Below, one piece after another: positions 33,610 through 43,116 of a stretch of DNA of 64,000 nt. The first letter of the stretch is position 1. Every line of letters begins with the position of its first letter. Where the stretch lies: NCBI RefSeq assembly GCF_000622145.1, contig NZ_JHWH01000010.1, positions 96,028-160,027 on the forward strand. The letters are read 5' to 3'. Origin of the DNA: Paracoccus yeei ATCC BAA-599. Its GTDB lineage: Bacteria; Pseudomonadota; Alphaproteobacteria; Rhodobacterales; Rhodobacteraceae. The notes below the pieces were generated by a model. The model saw only the letters and a list, made by a program, of their open reading frames with translations, made no database searches and had not been told where the DNA came from. A program made the position numbers and the translations under genes.

Positions 33610-34842
33610 TCAGGCGGCCTTGGCCTTGCCCCGGACGATCAGGTGTTCGGGGCCGTAGGGGAAGCCGGTGATGTTGCGGTTGCCGGTCTCCTCGATCACC
33701 AGGATGTCGTGTTCGCGATAGCCGCCGGCGCCGGGCAGGTGGTCGGGGATGGTGATCATCGGCTCCATCGAGACGACCATGCCGGGTTCCAGCACGGTGT
33801 CGCAGTCCTCGCGCAGCTCCAGCCCGGCCTCGCGGCCGTAATAGTGGCTGAGGACGCCAAAGCTGTGGCCATACCCGAAGCTGCGGTATTGCAGCAGGTT
33901 TTCGGCGGCATAGATCTCGTTCAGCTCGGCGGCGATGTCGGCGCATTTTGCGCCGGGCACGAGCAGTTCCTTGCCGCGGTCGTGGACCTTGCAGTTGATT
34001 TCCCACAGCCGCAGGTGTTCGTCGCTGGCATGTTCGGCAAAGAGCGTGCGCTCCAGCGCGACGTAATAGCCCGCGACCATCGGGAAGCAGTTCAGGGACA
34101 GGATGTCGCCGGCTTCGATCTTGCGTGCCGTGACCGGGTTGTGCGCGCCATCGGTGTTGATGCCGGACTGGAACCAGGTCCAGGTGTCCATCAGCTCGCC
34201 CTCGGGCCAGGATTTCGCGATCTCGCGCACCATGGTGGCGGTGGAATGCAGCGCGACCTCGTGCTCCGGAACACCCACGGCGGCGGCTTCGACGCAGGCC
34301 GCGCCGCCGATGTCGGCGATGCGGGCCATTTCGGTGATATGGGCGATTTCCTCGGCGGATTTCACCATGCGCAGCCGCATGGCCGGGGCGGCGATATCAA
34401 CGAATTCGACTCCGGGGAATTCCGCTTTCAGGGCCGCCAGAGTGTCGAGATTGACATGGTCGAATTCGATGCCGATCCGCCTGGCGCCGCCGATGACCTG
34501 GCGAATGGCGTGAAAGTAGTTGTCCTTTTGCCAGTCGGTATAGGTCAGGTTCTTGCCGCCAAAGGTGCGCCGCCAGGGTTGGCCACCGTCGATGCCGGCG
34601 CTGATCGAGGTGGCGTGCTGGTGATCGACGAAGAAGCCATAGCGCCGCCCGAACTGGCAAAACATGAAATCGGCGTAGTAGTTGATGTTGTGATAGCTGG
34701 TGAACAGGGCCGCGTCGATCTGGCTGTCAGCCATGTATTTGCGGATCGCGTCCAGACGCCGCTGCATCTCGGCATATGAAAAGGTGCCCTTCGCTTTCTT
34801 GCCATTCCCCACATAGTCCTGCAGTCTTTCGCGTTCGGTCAT
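33610..34842 (-). CDS. Creatinase (creatine amidinohydrolase)
   Basis: A 410-residue protein closely following the known Pseudomonas creatinase throughout: FTSYHNINYYADFMFCQFGR, SISANIDGGQPWRRT-like SISAGIDGGQPWRR, MDTWTWFQSGINTDGAHNPV (with the catalytic His near residue 233), ALERTLFAEHASDEHLRLW, FGYGHSFGVLSHYYGREAGL and PGAGGYREHDILVIEE. It hydrolyses creatine to sarcosine and urea in the cytoplasm. It has the metal-free pita-bread fold of the M24 group. AAGGAGG precedes the ATG. It has its own terminator and diverges from a LysR gene that probably controls it. Confidence 0.95.
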   Translation of the reverse strand: MTERERLQDYVGNGKKAKGTFSYAEMQRRLDAIRKYMADSQIDAALFTSYHNINYYADFMFCQFGRRYGFFVDHQHATSISAGIDGGQPWRRTFGGKNLTYTDWQKDNYFHAIRQVIGGARRIGIEFDHVNLDTLAALKAEFPGVEFVDIAAPAMRLRMVKSAEEIAHITEMARIADIGGAACVEAAAVGVPEHEVALHSTATMVREIAKSWPEGELMDTWTWFQSGINTDGAHNPVTARKIEAGDILSLNCFPMVAGYYVALERTLFAEHASDEHLRLWEINCKVHDRGKELLVPGAKCADIAAELNEIYAAENLLQYRSFGYGHSFGVLSHYYGREAGLELREDCDTVLEPGMVVSMEPMITIPDHLPGAGGYREHDILVIEETGNRNITGFPYGPEHLIVRGKAKAA

Positions 34843-34947
34843 TCATTCCTCCTTGCATAAGATTTCCTGGAAGGATGCCGGCCAGGCTTGCAGCGGTCAA
34901 AGGATCATTTATAAACCTGTATTTAGATTTTCTCATGAAAGACCTTC

Positions 34948-35847
34948 ATGTCGCAACCGCCGCTCAATGCCTTGCGCGCGTTCGAGGCCGTCGCTCGGAC
35001 CGGCAGCTTTCAGGCCGCCGCCGAGGATCTGCACGTCACCCAGTCGGCGGTCAGCCACCAGATCAAGCATCTGGAACAATGGCTTGGAGCGCCCCTGTTC
35101 GATCGCAGGGGTCGGTCGCCAAAGTTGCTGCCGCGCGCCGTCGCTCTGGCGCGCGACCTGACCATGGCCTTTGACGGCATCGATGCGGCCTGCCGCCGGG
35201 CCCGCCCGGCCTCATCAGAGGGCACGCTGGTGGTCGCAGCCATTCCCTCGGTGGCCATCTGCTGGCTGATCCCGCGCCTGCCCGCGTTCCGGGCCCTGCA
35301 TCCCGACATCCAGCTTCGCGTGATCTATGCCCATCACGGCCACGAGATCGACTTCACCTCGACGGATGTGGCCTTCACGTTCGCCGACGCACAGCCCGTC
35401 GGTGAAGGCATCCTGTCCCGGCCCTTCCTGTCCGGGCGCAGCATGCCGGTGGCGAGCCGCGCATTGGTCGGGCCCGGCCCGACCGAGGCCTCGGCCGAGC
35501 GGGTTCTGGAACTGGGGCTTCTGCATGACACCAATCTTTCCGGTTGGAAGACCTGGTTTGCCCGCGCCGGTCTGTCGGCACCGACGCGCTTGCCGGGCAG
35601 CATCTTCGAGGATTTCAACCTGCTGCGCGCTGCGGCGCTGGCCGGGCAAGGCGTCGCACTGTGTTCGCTGGCAATGATCCAGCCCGATCTCGCCGCCGGG
35701 CACCTGGTTCAGCTGTCGGATATCTCGGTTCTGGAAGAGTTCGATTATTACCTGACCCAGTCCAACCTGACGCCCCGCGATGCAAGCCGCCGCAAGGCCA
35801 GGCAGACCTTCCTGTCATGGATCGACGACGCGCGCGCGCAGGCCTGA
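34948..35847 (+). CDS. LysR-family regulator (GcvA-like), divergent from creatinase
   Basis: A 299-residue LysR protein. The HTH is LRAFEAVARTGSFQAAAEDL followed by HVTQSAVSHQIKHLEQWLGA. The effector domain resembles the GcvA/AmpR group (LVVAAIPSVAICWLIPRLPA, DVAFTFADAQ). It starts 105 bases from the creatinase ATG on the opposite strand, the classical LysR layout, so it probably activates creatinase in response to creatine or a breakdown product. Its 3' end overlaps the end of the convergent transporter gene by 33 bases. Confidence 0.9.
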   Translation: MSQPPLNALRAFEAVARTGSFQAAAEDLHVTQSAVSHQIKHLEQWLGAPLFDRRGRSPKLLPRAVALARDLTMAFDGIDAACRRARPASSEGTLVVAAIPSVAICWLIPRLPAFRALHPDIQLRVIYAHHGHEIDFTSTDVAFTFADAQPVGEGILSRPFLSGRSMPVASRALVGPGPTEASAERVLELGLLHDTNLSGWKTWFARAGLSAPTRLPGSIFEDFNLLRAAALAGQGVALCSLAMIQPDLAAGHLVQLSDISVLEEFDYYLTQSNLTPRDASRRKARQTFLSWIDDARAQA

Positions 35848-36810
35848 AGCGCCTAGGCCACCGCTTGCATAGCGCCGCGCCAGCATTGCGCCCACCATGA
35901 TCTGGATCTGGTTGTAAAGCATGATCGGCAGAACGATCATGCCAAAGCCGGCGGCGCCTGCGAACAGCACCTGCGCCAGCGGCAAGCCGGAAGCCAGGCT
36001 TTTCTTCGAGCCGCAGAAAACCGCCGTGATCTCGTCCGCGCGCGACAGGCCCAGCCTGCGCGCCCCGGTCATGGTAAAGCCGATCACCGCAAGAAGCAGC
36101 ACCAGGCACAATGCCCCTGCCAACAGCAATCCGCTAATCGGCAGCACCTGCCAAAGCCCTGCCGTGGCGGACTGAGAGAACGCGGAATAGATGATCAGAA
36201 CGATCACCCACTGGTCATAGTCCGACAACCATCGGCTGTTGCGCTGCAACGGTCCACCCAGCCAGCGATGGGCAAGCTGGCCCAGGCCGAAGGGCAGAAG
36301 AAGCTGCAGGCACACGTCCGCCAGCGTCTGGCCAAGATCCATCGCCTCGCTGGCCGCCGAACCGATCAACATGCTCATCAGCAGCGGCGTCAGCAAAAGC
36401 CCGAATACGTTCGATCCGGCGGAATTGCATACGGCGGCCGGCACGTTGCCCTTGGCCATGGCAGTATAGGCGATCGAGGATGACACGGCCGAGGGCAACA
36501 CGCCCAGATAGACGAACCCGAGCGCCAGATCCGGAGGGAGGATCGAGCCGGGCAGCAATCTCAGCGGCAGAACCAGCAAAGGGAAGACCGCAAATGTTGT
36601 CGTCAGAATGAACAGATGCAACTTCCATCGCTTGAGCCCATCCAGGATAGTGCGCGGCGACAGTGCAGCGCCGTGCAAAAAGAAAAGCAGCGCCACGGCC
36701 GCCGTGCCGAACGTCTCCACAAGGCCGGCAGTAGCTCCGGTAGCCGGCATGACGGTCGCCAGCGCGACTGCGCCGATCATCAGCAGCAAAAAGCGATCGG
36801 TTTTCTTCAA
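35815..36810 (-). CDS. SBF-like (bile-acid:sodium symporter family, YfeH type) transporter
   Basis: About 331 residues with nine or ten hydrophobic segments and the YfeH-branch motifs FGTAAVALLFFLHGAALSPR, YLGVLPSAVSSSIAYTAMAK, GNVPAAVCNSAGSNVFGLLL and FCGSKKSLASGLPLAQVLFA. I start at TTG 36810 (AGGAAAGG eight bases before), which gives the normal family length; the frame to 36918 adds a hydrophilic, unlikely leader. The substrate is unknown; by context it may move a small organic acid tied to creatine metabolism. It converges on the LysR gene. Confidence 0.8.
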   Translation of the reverse strand: MKKTDRFLLLMIGAVALATVMPATGATAGLVETFGTAAVALLFFLHGAALSPRTILDGLKRWKLHLFILTTTFAVFPLLVLPLRLLPGSILPPDLALGFVYLGVLPSAVSSSIAYTAMAKGNVPAAVCNSAGSNVFGLLLTPLLMSMLIGSAASEAMDLGQTLADVCLQLLLPFGLGQLAHRWLGGPLQRNSRWLSDYDQWVIVLIIYSAFSQSATAGLWQVLPISGLLLAGALCLVLLLAVIGFTMTGARRLGLSRADEITAVFCGSKKSLASGLPLAQVLFAGAAGFGMIVLPIMLYNQIQIMVGAMLARRYASGGLGASGLRARVVDP

Positions 36811-37581
36811 GGCTACGACCTTTCCTGTGCAATGCCGCTGTTGCGACGTCGGGCAAGGTTCTGAGGCTTCTTCACATTGGTCTGCAAATTGGTCTGTGTG
36901 GTTAGGCACGGGTGCCATCGCGTCCGCTGATCGCAGCGACGCCCACCAGGGCGATGTCGATCACATTCCACTGCTGGCCGACATGAACCAGCAGGTGCTA
37001 CCGTCGCGGATTATCCGCCTGGTTGATGATCTTGGCTATGATCTGGGGACGGGCTGGCTGAAATGGCAAGGGGATTGGAACGGACCGGAGCTAAGGCATC
37101 GGCGATCCGTTGCAATACCGCGCATCACTATGCGCCCGTGCTTCGAGGGACCGTCCTGATACCCTTTGTCGACATGGCCGATCTGGCGGCGGGCCGGGCG
37201 GTAGGAAGCAACTGACAACGGGCCGTCCGATGTGACGAGTTTTCCGGCACTGCGGCAGACTGGCATTTTCGTTTCAGCGTAGGCACCGCACGAGGCTGTG
37301 CGGCCTACTTCTTGAACCAGTCGGCACTGTTGAACGCGATCCTTGGCATCAAGAGCGCGGGGTCATCGGATGCCACCACTGCGATCCTCTAGACCGCTGC
37401 AGCCGATCCGGCTGCCGAAGGCGCGCGAATGCAGTTGGTCGTCTGCACGAATTTTCCTATAATCGCGCAGACGTCGGCGGGAAATGCCGAGCCAGGCATC
37501 GTCCAGTAGAGTGGCAGGGCCAAACTCCAGCACGGTGGATTCGAATAAGCCGGCGGACTTTGCCGCCAGCCTTTCCCTCGC
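36811..37581. other. About 770 bp without an intact gene
   Basis: Short frames on both strands resemble no known protein. On the minus strand a short peptide ending VVASDDPALLMPRIAFNSAD then WFKK and stop (about 37310-37390) looks like the C-terminus of a lost gene, since it reads as ordinary protein and is preceded by an in-frame stop. The segment is probably a deletion scar between the transporter and the NCS1 permease. Confidence 0.4.
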
Positions 37582-39081
37582 CTACAGGTCTTCGCGATCG
37601 CCCGCGTTGCCCGATCCGCAGGGTATGCGGGCAAAGCGGCCGCTGCCCAGATGCACCCAGTCCACCCCGACCGAGGCGGCCAGATAGTCGTCCGACTCGC
37701 GCGACTCGAGTTCTGCCTGGCCGTAGCGCGACAGCACCAGTCCATGCATCAGCGCCAGATACAGAAGAAAGCCCAGCGGGAAGCCGATCACGAAGGCGTA
37801 GACCGACCACCAGGCCGCGATGGCGCCCGCCAGCACCCAGGCGATCAGCCCGGCCGGGTTGAAGCCGCGGCCATAGCGATACTGTCCCTCGGGGTCGTAA
37901 AGCGCCGGGACGTTCAGGCGACGCCGTCGGATGACATAGTAATCCGCGACCATGATGCCGCCGATGGCCGACAAAAAGGCGCCGTAATAGCCCAGGAATA
38001 CGAAAAGATTGTCGAGGATCTGCCAGGGAAAGCACAGCGTGCCGACCACGCCCGCGATGATCACGGCCATCCGATAGTTGATGACGCGCGGCGCAAGGTT
38101 GACGAAGGTCAGCGCGGCGGGGATCAGGTTGGCCGAGTTGTTCGTCGACCATTGCGCGAGCACGACCAGCACCAGCAGGACCAGCAGCGCAATGCCCTGT
38201 GCATCCCCTTGGATCACCTCGACAGGGTTCCAGTTGCCGGTGGCGATGAAGGAGACCGCGCCGATCCCGGCGATCATCGCCTGCGTTACGGGCAGTGCAA
38301 CCAACTGCGCCAGGAAGATCGAGCGGTTGCGGCGGAAAAAGCTGCGGGTGCCGGTCTGGGTCTCGACGAACCGTGTGAGGTTCGGAATGTCGATGGCCAT
38401 CGTCGACCAGAAACTCATATTGGCGATGAACAGCACGATCAGCGAGGCTTGTCCCTCGGCCCGGAAGGTCCAGATGTTCAGCCCCTTGGTCTGGGCAATG
38501 CCGTCCAGGGTGAAATACATCCAGGCAGAAATCGCGATGATGGCCGGAGCGGCCAGCGAGGCCAGCCGCTCGACCGACTTGATGCCCAGCATGGTATTGG
38601 CGACCTGCACGGCGGCAAAGAGTGCATACCACAGGAACCAGTTGGAAAAGCCCAGGAAGTATTCGCCGATTCCGTTCAGTGCCAATGCCCCCAGATAGGT
38701 CTGGATGCCAAACCACATCGCCGCCACGACTCCACGCGAGACTGCCGGCAGATGCGTGCCATAGAGGCCGAAGGGCGCGCGCAGATAGACCGCAAAGGAC
38801 AGCCCGTGCTCGGTGCCGATGTCGGCTGTCAGCAGCATCAGCGCGCCGATGGCCAGGTTCGCCAGCAGGATCGTCAGGGCAACCGTGCCCAGGCTGAACC
38901 CACCCTGGATGCCGGTGGCACCCAGCGAATAGGTGGCGATGATGACCGCGATGCCGACCCAGATCCAGGCATAGCCCAGCATGCCAATGGGCCGCTGGCT
39001 GGCTCGGGTGGGCAGGATGCTTTCCTCGATCAGGGCTGTGCGGTCGCGCCCGGCCGCCAGCCCGTCCTGTGTCAGTGACAT
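37582..39081 (-). CDS. NCS1-family nucleobase/hydantoin:cation symporter
   Basis: A 499-residue permease with about twelve membrane segments. NCS1 features include GYAWIWVGIAVIIATYSLGA, FAVYLRAPFGLYGTHLPAVS, FIANMSFWSTMAIDIPNLTR and GYYGAFLSAIGGIMVADYYV. Family members import hydantoins, cytosine, uracil or allantoin with Na+ or H+. Located directly downstream of hyuA-hyuB, it most likely brings in N-methylhydantoin, creatinine or a related ring compound. A terminator hairpin separates it from hyuB, so it may have its own promoter or depend on read-through. Confidence 0.9.
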   Translation of the reverse strand: MSLTQDGLAAGRDRTALIEESILPTRASQRPIGMLGYAWIWVGIAVIIATYSLGATGIQGGFSLGTVALTILLANLAIGALMLLTADIGTEHGLSFAVYLRAPFGLYGTHLPAVSRGVVAAMWFGIQTYLGALALNGIGEYFLGFSNWFLWYALFAAVQVANTMLGIKSVERLASLAAPAIIAISAWMYFTLDGIAQTKGLNIWTFRAEGQASLIVLFIANMSFWSTMAIDIPNLTRFVETQTGTRSFFRRNRSIFLAQLVALPVTQAMIAGIGAVSFIATGNWNPVEVIQGDAQGIALLVLLVLVVLAQWSTNNSANLIPAALTFVNLAPRVINYRMAVIIAGVVGTLCFPWQILDNLFVFLGYYGAFLSAIGGIMVADYYVIRRRRLNVPALYDPEGQYRYGRGFNPAGLIAWVLAGAIAAWWSVYAFVIGFPLGFLLYLALMHGLVLSRYGQAELESRESDDYLAASVGVDWVHLGSGRFARIPCGSGNAGDREDL

Positions 39082-39146
39082 GGTTCTGTTCCCTGTGTGT
39101 TGGTTTCATGCGGCCGTCGTGCGGCCGTTCTTTCGCCGAAATGAAA

Positions 39147-39165
39147 GGGCCGCGCGATGCGGCCC
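39147..39165 (-). terminator. Terminator after hyuB
   Basis: On the minus strand GGGCCGC-ATCGC-GCGGCCC is followed by TTTCATTT. The stem of seven G/C pairs starts seven bases after the hyuB stop. Confidence 0.65.
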
Positions 39166-39171
39166 CCCTGG

Positions 39172-40953
39172 TCAGTCCTGGCGCTGCATCGCAAGGCGCA
39201 GCTTCTCGGTGGTGGCCAGATCCACCGTCTCGGCCTCGAGGTCGATGGCGACGCCATAGACCTCGCGGGCATCCTTGAGGGTGCAGAACCCGTCCAGAAC
39301 GTCCTCCAGCACCTTGCGAGGCGCGCGGTTCAGCGGATTGCCGTAGCCGCCGCCGTTTGGGCTGTAATAGGTCATCACGTCATCGGCGCCGACCGACAGG
39401 CCCGAGAACTTGGAATGCATCTCCTGCTCCTGTCCGGGCCTGGATGGATTGCTGATCGTGCAGCGCCCTACTGCGCCGTCCTGTCCGCCGAAGATGCCCC
39501 AGGGCGCATCGGTATGGCGTTCGGATTCGTGGGTGATAAAGGCCGGCGTTAGCACCCGCTGCGCCTTGACGACCCCGATGCCGCCCCGGAACTGGCCCGC
39601 GCCCGGAGGGGCGTCGTCGCGCAGCTCGTAGCGGTCGCAGATCATCGGGATATGCATCGCCAGGTCTTCCAGCGGGTTGTTGCGGGTGTTGGCCATCAGG
39701 TTGTCGATGCTGTCCGGCCCGTCGCTGCGCGGCCGCCCGCCATAGGCACCCTCGTTCACCTCGAGAAACACCCAGTAATCGCCCGAGGGCCGCACGCCGG
39801 AATAGGCCGCAAAGCTGATCGAGGCCGAGGATCCTGCGATCACCTGTTCCGGCATCACCGGTGCCAGCGCGCGGATGATCAGGTCGATCATGCGGTTGCA
39901 CTGGGTAAAGCGGGCCTCGGCCGAGGCGGGGGCGCGGGGGTTGAAGATCGACCCCAGCGGCGCCGTAACCTTGATCGGGCGGAAGGAGCCCTCGTTCGAC
40001 GGCACCCGCGCGTCCGAGGTGGCGGCATCCAGCAGCAGTTTGCGGAAACCCGCATAGGCGGCGACCTTGGTCGAGCCTTCGAAGGGCACGTTATAGGCCG
40101 TGGGGGTCTGGTCGGCCGAGCCGGTCAGGTCCACCTCGACCTCGTCGCCGCGCACGCGGACCGTCACCTTGACCTTCAGGCGCTGGTCGCGGTTGCGGCC
40201 GTCGTCGTCCAGCCAGCCCTCGGCCGTGTAGTCGCCATCCGGGATTTCGCTGATGCGCTGGCGGGTCATGCGCTCGGCGTAATCCATCAGCTGGTTGGCG
40301 GCGCCAAAGATCGTCTTCTCACCGTATTTCTCGAGCAGTTCGACAAAGCGGCGCGCGCCCAGGCGGGCCGAGGCGATCTGCGCCTCGATATCCGCCACCA
40401 ACTGCCCGGCTGCACGGGAATTGCGGCGGATATAGTTCCACATGGCGTTGTTCGGCTCGCCCTTGCGGTAAAGCTTGGTGCCTGCGAACAGCATGCCTTC
40501 GGCATAGACATCGGGCACGTCGATGATCAGGCCCGGAGTCGCCGCGCCGATATCGACGTGGTGCGCGGTGTTTCCGGCAAAGCCCACCAGCCGGCCCTGG
40601 AAGAACACCGGCACGACGATGGCCAGGTCGGGGGTGTGGGACGAGCCGTGATAGGGGTGGTTGTGGACGACCGCGTCGCCTTCATACCATTCGCCGTCCT
40701 CCAGCGTTTCGGCGATGCCGCGCAGATAACCGGGGATCGAGCCGATATGCATCGGCGTCGATTCCGACTCGCAGAGCGTGTTGAAATCGGTGTCGAACAG
40801 GCCCGCGCCCAGATCCTGGCTTTCCCGGATGATCGAGGAAAACGACATCCGGTAAAGCACATGGCCCATTTCCTCGGCAATGGTCTCGAAGGCGCCGCGG
40901 ACGACCTGCAGCGTGATCGGATCGACCTCGGTGATCTTGCTCATCTGGTTCAT
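39172..40953 (-). CDS. hyuB: N-methylhydantoinase B subunit (HyuB)
   Basis: A 593-residue hydantoinase B/oxoprolinase family protein: DPITLQVVRGAFETIAEEMG, SFSSIIRESQDLGAGLFDTD, GDAVVHNHPYHGSSHTPDLA and SPNGGGYGNPLNRAP. With HyuA it forms the ATP-dependent amidohydrolase that opens N-methylhydantoin to N-carbamoylsarcosine. That substrate is inferred from the adjacent N-carbamoylsarcosine amidase and creatinase. The ATG at 40953 is one base past the hyuA stop, so the two subunits are made together; upstream codons to 41007 lie within hyuA. Confidence 0.93.
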   Translation of the reverse strand: MNQMSKITEVDPITLQVVRGAFETIAEEMGHVLYRMSFSSIIRESQDLGAGLFDTDFNTLCESESTPMHIGSIPGYLRGIAETLEDGEWYEGDAVVHNHPYHGSSHTPDLAIVVPVFFQGRLVGFAGNTAHHVDIGAATPGLIIDVPDVYAEGMLFAGTKLYRKGEPNNAMWNYIRRNSRAAGQLVADIEAQIASARLGARRFVELLEKYGEKTIFGAANQLMDYAERMTRQRISEIPDGDYTAEGWLDDDGRNRDQRLKVKVTVRVRGDEVEVDLTGSADQTPTAYNVPFEGSTKVAAYAGFRKLLLDAATSDARVPSNEGSFRPIKVTAPLGSIFNPRAPASAEARFTQCNRMIDLIIRALAPVMPEQVIAGSSASISFAAYSGVRPSGDYWVFLEVNEGAYGGRPRSDGPDSIDNLMANTRNNPLEDLAMHIPMICDRYELRDDAPPGAGQFRGGIGVVKAQRVLTPAFITHESERHTDAPWGIFGGQDGAVGRCTISNPSRPGQEQEMHSKFSGLSVGADDVMTYYSPNGGGYGNPLNRAPRKVLEDVLDGFCTLKDAREVYGVAIDLEAETVDLATTEKLRLAMQRQD

Positions 40954-40954
40954 C

Positions 40955-43030
40955 TCACGCCCCCTTGCTGATGCGCGTGTTGCCGTAATCCAGCGTCTCG
41001 GCCACATAGCCGGGCGGGACCAGGGTGGTGGAATTGTGCTGGACGAGGATCGCCGGCCCCGGCACGCGGTCGCCCGCGAACAGCTTCGTGCGGTCGTAGC
41101 GCGGTGTTTCCAGCGTCCGGCCGCAGTCGAAGGTGGTCGGGCGCACGAACATCAGCGCCCGGTCGATCGAGCTGCCGTCGGTGGGCTGCACCTTGGGGAT
41201 CTCGATCCGGCGCACGCTGGCCGAGCCGATGACCCGCAGCGTGATCAGTTCCACCTCGGCCTTGCGATAGGCATAGCCGTAGTCCTGTTCATGCGCGTCG
41301 TGGAAGCTGTCGATGATGACCTGCTTGTTCTCCTGCGTCAGCGGCCCGTCGGGGAAATCGGCGCGCAGTTCGAAGCCCTGGCCCTGATAGCGGCATTCGG
41401 CGATGATCTTCAGATCCTGCGCCTCGCGCGCGATGCCGTCCGCGTCCAGTTCCTCGTGTACGGCCTGGCACAGCTTTTCGACATTGTTGTTGATGCGAGC
41501 GAGTTCCGCGTCGCTTGCCGAGTTCAGGATCAGAATCCCGGCCTCGGTATGTTCGTATTGCAGGTCGGTCTTCAACAGGCCCACGGCAGCGGTGATGCCC
41601 GGCGCCACCGGCACGACCACGTCGCGGGCGCTGACCGCCTCGGCCAGGGCCACGCCGTGCAGCGGACCCGCGCCGCCGAACGGCATGATGGAAAATTCCC
41701 GAGGGTCGATGCCGCGTGCCACCGAGTTCGACCGGATCGCCAGCGCCATGTTGTTATTGATGATCCTGATGATCCCCAGCGCCGCGTCGTTGACCGACAG
41801 GCCCAGGGGCCGGGCGATCTTTTCCTCGACCGCCTTGCGGGCCAGGTCCGCGTCCAGCCGCAGGTCGCCACCAAGCGCCATGTCGGGGTCGAGGCGTCCC
41901 AGCACAATCTGCGCGTCGGTTACGGTCGGCTCATCGCCGCCGCGGCCATAGCAGGCCGGTCCCGGCTCGGACCCGGCCGAGCGCGGGCCGACGTTGAAGC
42001 CGCCGGCGTCGTCGATGAAGGCGACCGAGCCGCCGCCAGCGCCGATGGTCACCAGGTCGATCATCGGCGTCAGCACCGGATAGCCCGAGACATAGGTGTC
42101 GCGCTGGTTCATGATCTTTAGCTGCCCGCCGGGGATGGTCGAGATGTCGGCCGAGGTGCCGCCGATGTCGACGGTGATGATGTTGGGCGTGCCGGCCATC
42201 TGGCCCTCGGACGCACCGCCGATGACGCCGCCGGCCGGGCCGGACATCAGGATGCGGATCGGGCGTCGCGCGCAGGATTCGACGGTCGAGACACCGCCGT
42301 TCGACTGCATGATGCGCAGTTTCGAGGTAACGCCCGCCTCGCGTAGCCGCGCATCCAGATCGCGCAGATAATAGGCGGTCTTGGGGCCGACATAGCAGTT
42401 CATCGCGGCGGTCGAGAAGCGTTCGTATTCCCGCATGACCCGCGCCAGTTCCGACGACATGGTGACATAGGCGCCGGGAATTTCTTCCAGCACGATCTCC
42501 TTGGCGCGGGCCTCGTGGGCGTCGTTCAGGAAACTGAACATGAAGCCGATCACGACCGAGCCGATGCCGCGCTTGCGAAACAACGCGCAGGCGTCGCGCA
42601 CGGCCTGTTCGTCCAGCGGCTCGGCGATTTCGCCCGTCGGCGGCAGGATGCGCTCGCGCACGGCGATGCGGTTGCGGCGCTTGACCAGCGGCTGGCTTTG
42701 CCAGGGCACGTCGAAGTGCAGGCTGAAGTTATAGGGCCGCTTGTGGCGCCCGATATGCAGGATATCGCGGAAGCCGTGGGTGGTGATCATCCCGCATTCC
42801 GCGCCGTTGTGCTCGATGGTGATGTTCGTCGCGGTGGTGGTGCCGTGGACGATGGTCTCGACCTCGGACGGGTCGATCCCCGCCTGGTCGCAGATGCCCC
42901 TGACGCCCTGCACCACGCCGATCGACTGGTTCTTCAGCGTGGTCGGAACCTTGTGGTAAAAGACCCCCTTTGCGCATTCGAGGACAAGATCGGTATTCGT
43001 CCCGCCCACATCGACGCCAATCCTGGCCAT
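40955..43030 (-). CDS. hyuA: N-methylhydantoinase A subunit (HyuA), ATP-dependent
   Basis: A 691-residue hydantoinase A protein. It starts at ATG 43030 with MARIGVDVGGTNTDLVLE, the first phosphate loop of the ASKHA (actin-like) ATPase fold. Further motifs are TIVHGTTTATNITIEHNGAE, RILMSGPAGGVIGGASEGQM, ITVDIGGTSADISTIPGG and GSEPGPACYGRGGDEPTVTD. The subunit phosphorylates the ring substrate using ATP before hydrolysis with HyuB. The longer frame to 43168 runs through a terminator and is rejected. Confidence 0.93.
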   Translation of the reverse strand: MARIGVDVGGTNTDLVLECAKGVFYHKVPTTLKNQSIGVVQGVRGICDQAGIDPSEVETIVHGTTTATNITIEHNGAECGMITTHGFRDILHIGRHKRPYNFSLHFDVPWQSQPLVKRRNRIAVRERILPPTGEIAEPLDEQAVRDACALFRKRGIGSVVIGFMFSFLNDAHEARAKEIVLEEIPGAYVTMSSELARVMREYERFSTAAMNCYVGPKTAYYLRDLDARLREAGVTSKLRIMQSNGGVSTVESCARRPIRILMSGPAGGVIGGASEGQMAGTPNIITVDIGGTSADISTIPGGQLKIMNQRDTYVSGYPVLTPMIDLVTIGAGGGSVAFIDDAGGFNVGPRSAGSEPGPACYGRGGDEPTVTDAQIVLGRLDPDMALGGDLRLDADLARKAVEEKIARPLGLSVNDAALGIIRIINNNMALAIRSNSVARGIDPREFSIMPFGGAGPLHGVALAEAVSARDVVVPVAPGITAAVGLLKTDLQYEHTEAGILILNSASDAELARINNNVEKLCQAVHEELDADGIAREAQDLKIIAECRYQGQGFELRADFPDGPLTQENKQVIIDSFHDAHEQDYGYAYRKAEVELITLRVIGSASVRRIEIPKVQPTDGSSIDRALMFVRPTTFDCGRTLETPRYDRTKLFAGDRVPGPAILVQHNSTTLVPPGYVAETLDYGNTRISKGA

Positions 43031-43076
43031 GTGACACCTCTCTGTTGGTTGGCTCGCGCCCGTCTTCGCGGCGCTG

Positions 43077-43108
43077 AAAAAAGGCGCCGGCCGCAAGGGA
43101 CCGGCGCC
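43077..43108 (-). terminator. Strong terminator between the amidase gene and hyuA
   Basis: On the minus strand GGCGCCGG, a ten-base loop and CCGGCGCC are followed by TTTTTT. It lies right after the amidase stop at 43117, so hyuAB is expected to need its own promoter or partial read-through. Confidence 0.88.
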
Positions 43109-43116
43109 AGTTGGGG

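Noticed and set aside
33112..34779. 555-codon plus-strand frame opposite creatinase
   Set aside because: Creatinase is recognised along its whole length on the minus strand; the plus frame is a shadow.
37310..37390. C-terminus-like peptide on the minus strand (ending ADWFKK)
   Set aside because: Only about 25 codons after an in-frame stop; too short to assign to a gene or family.
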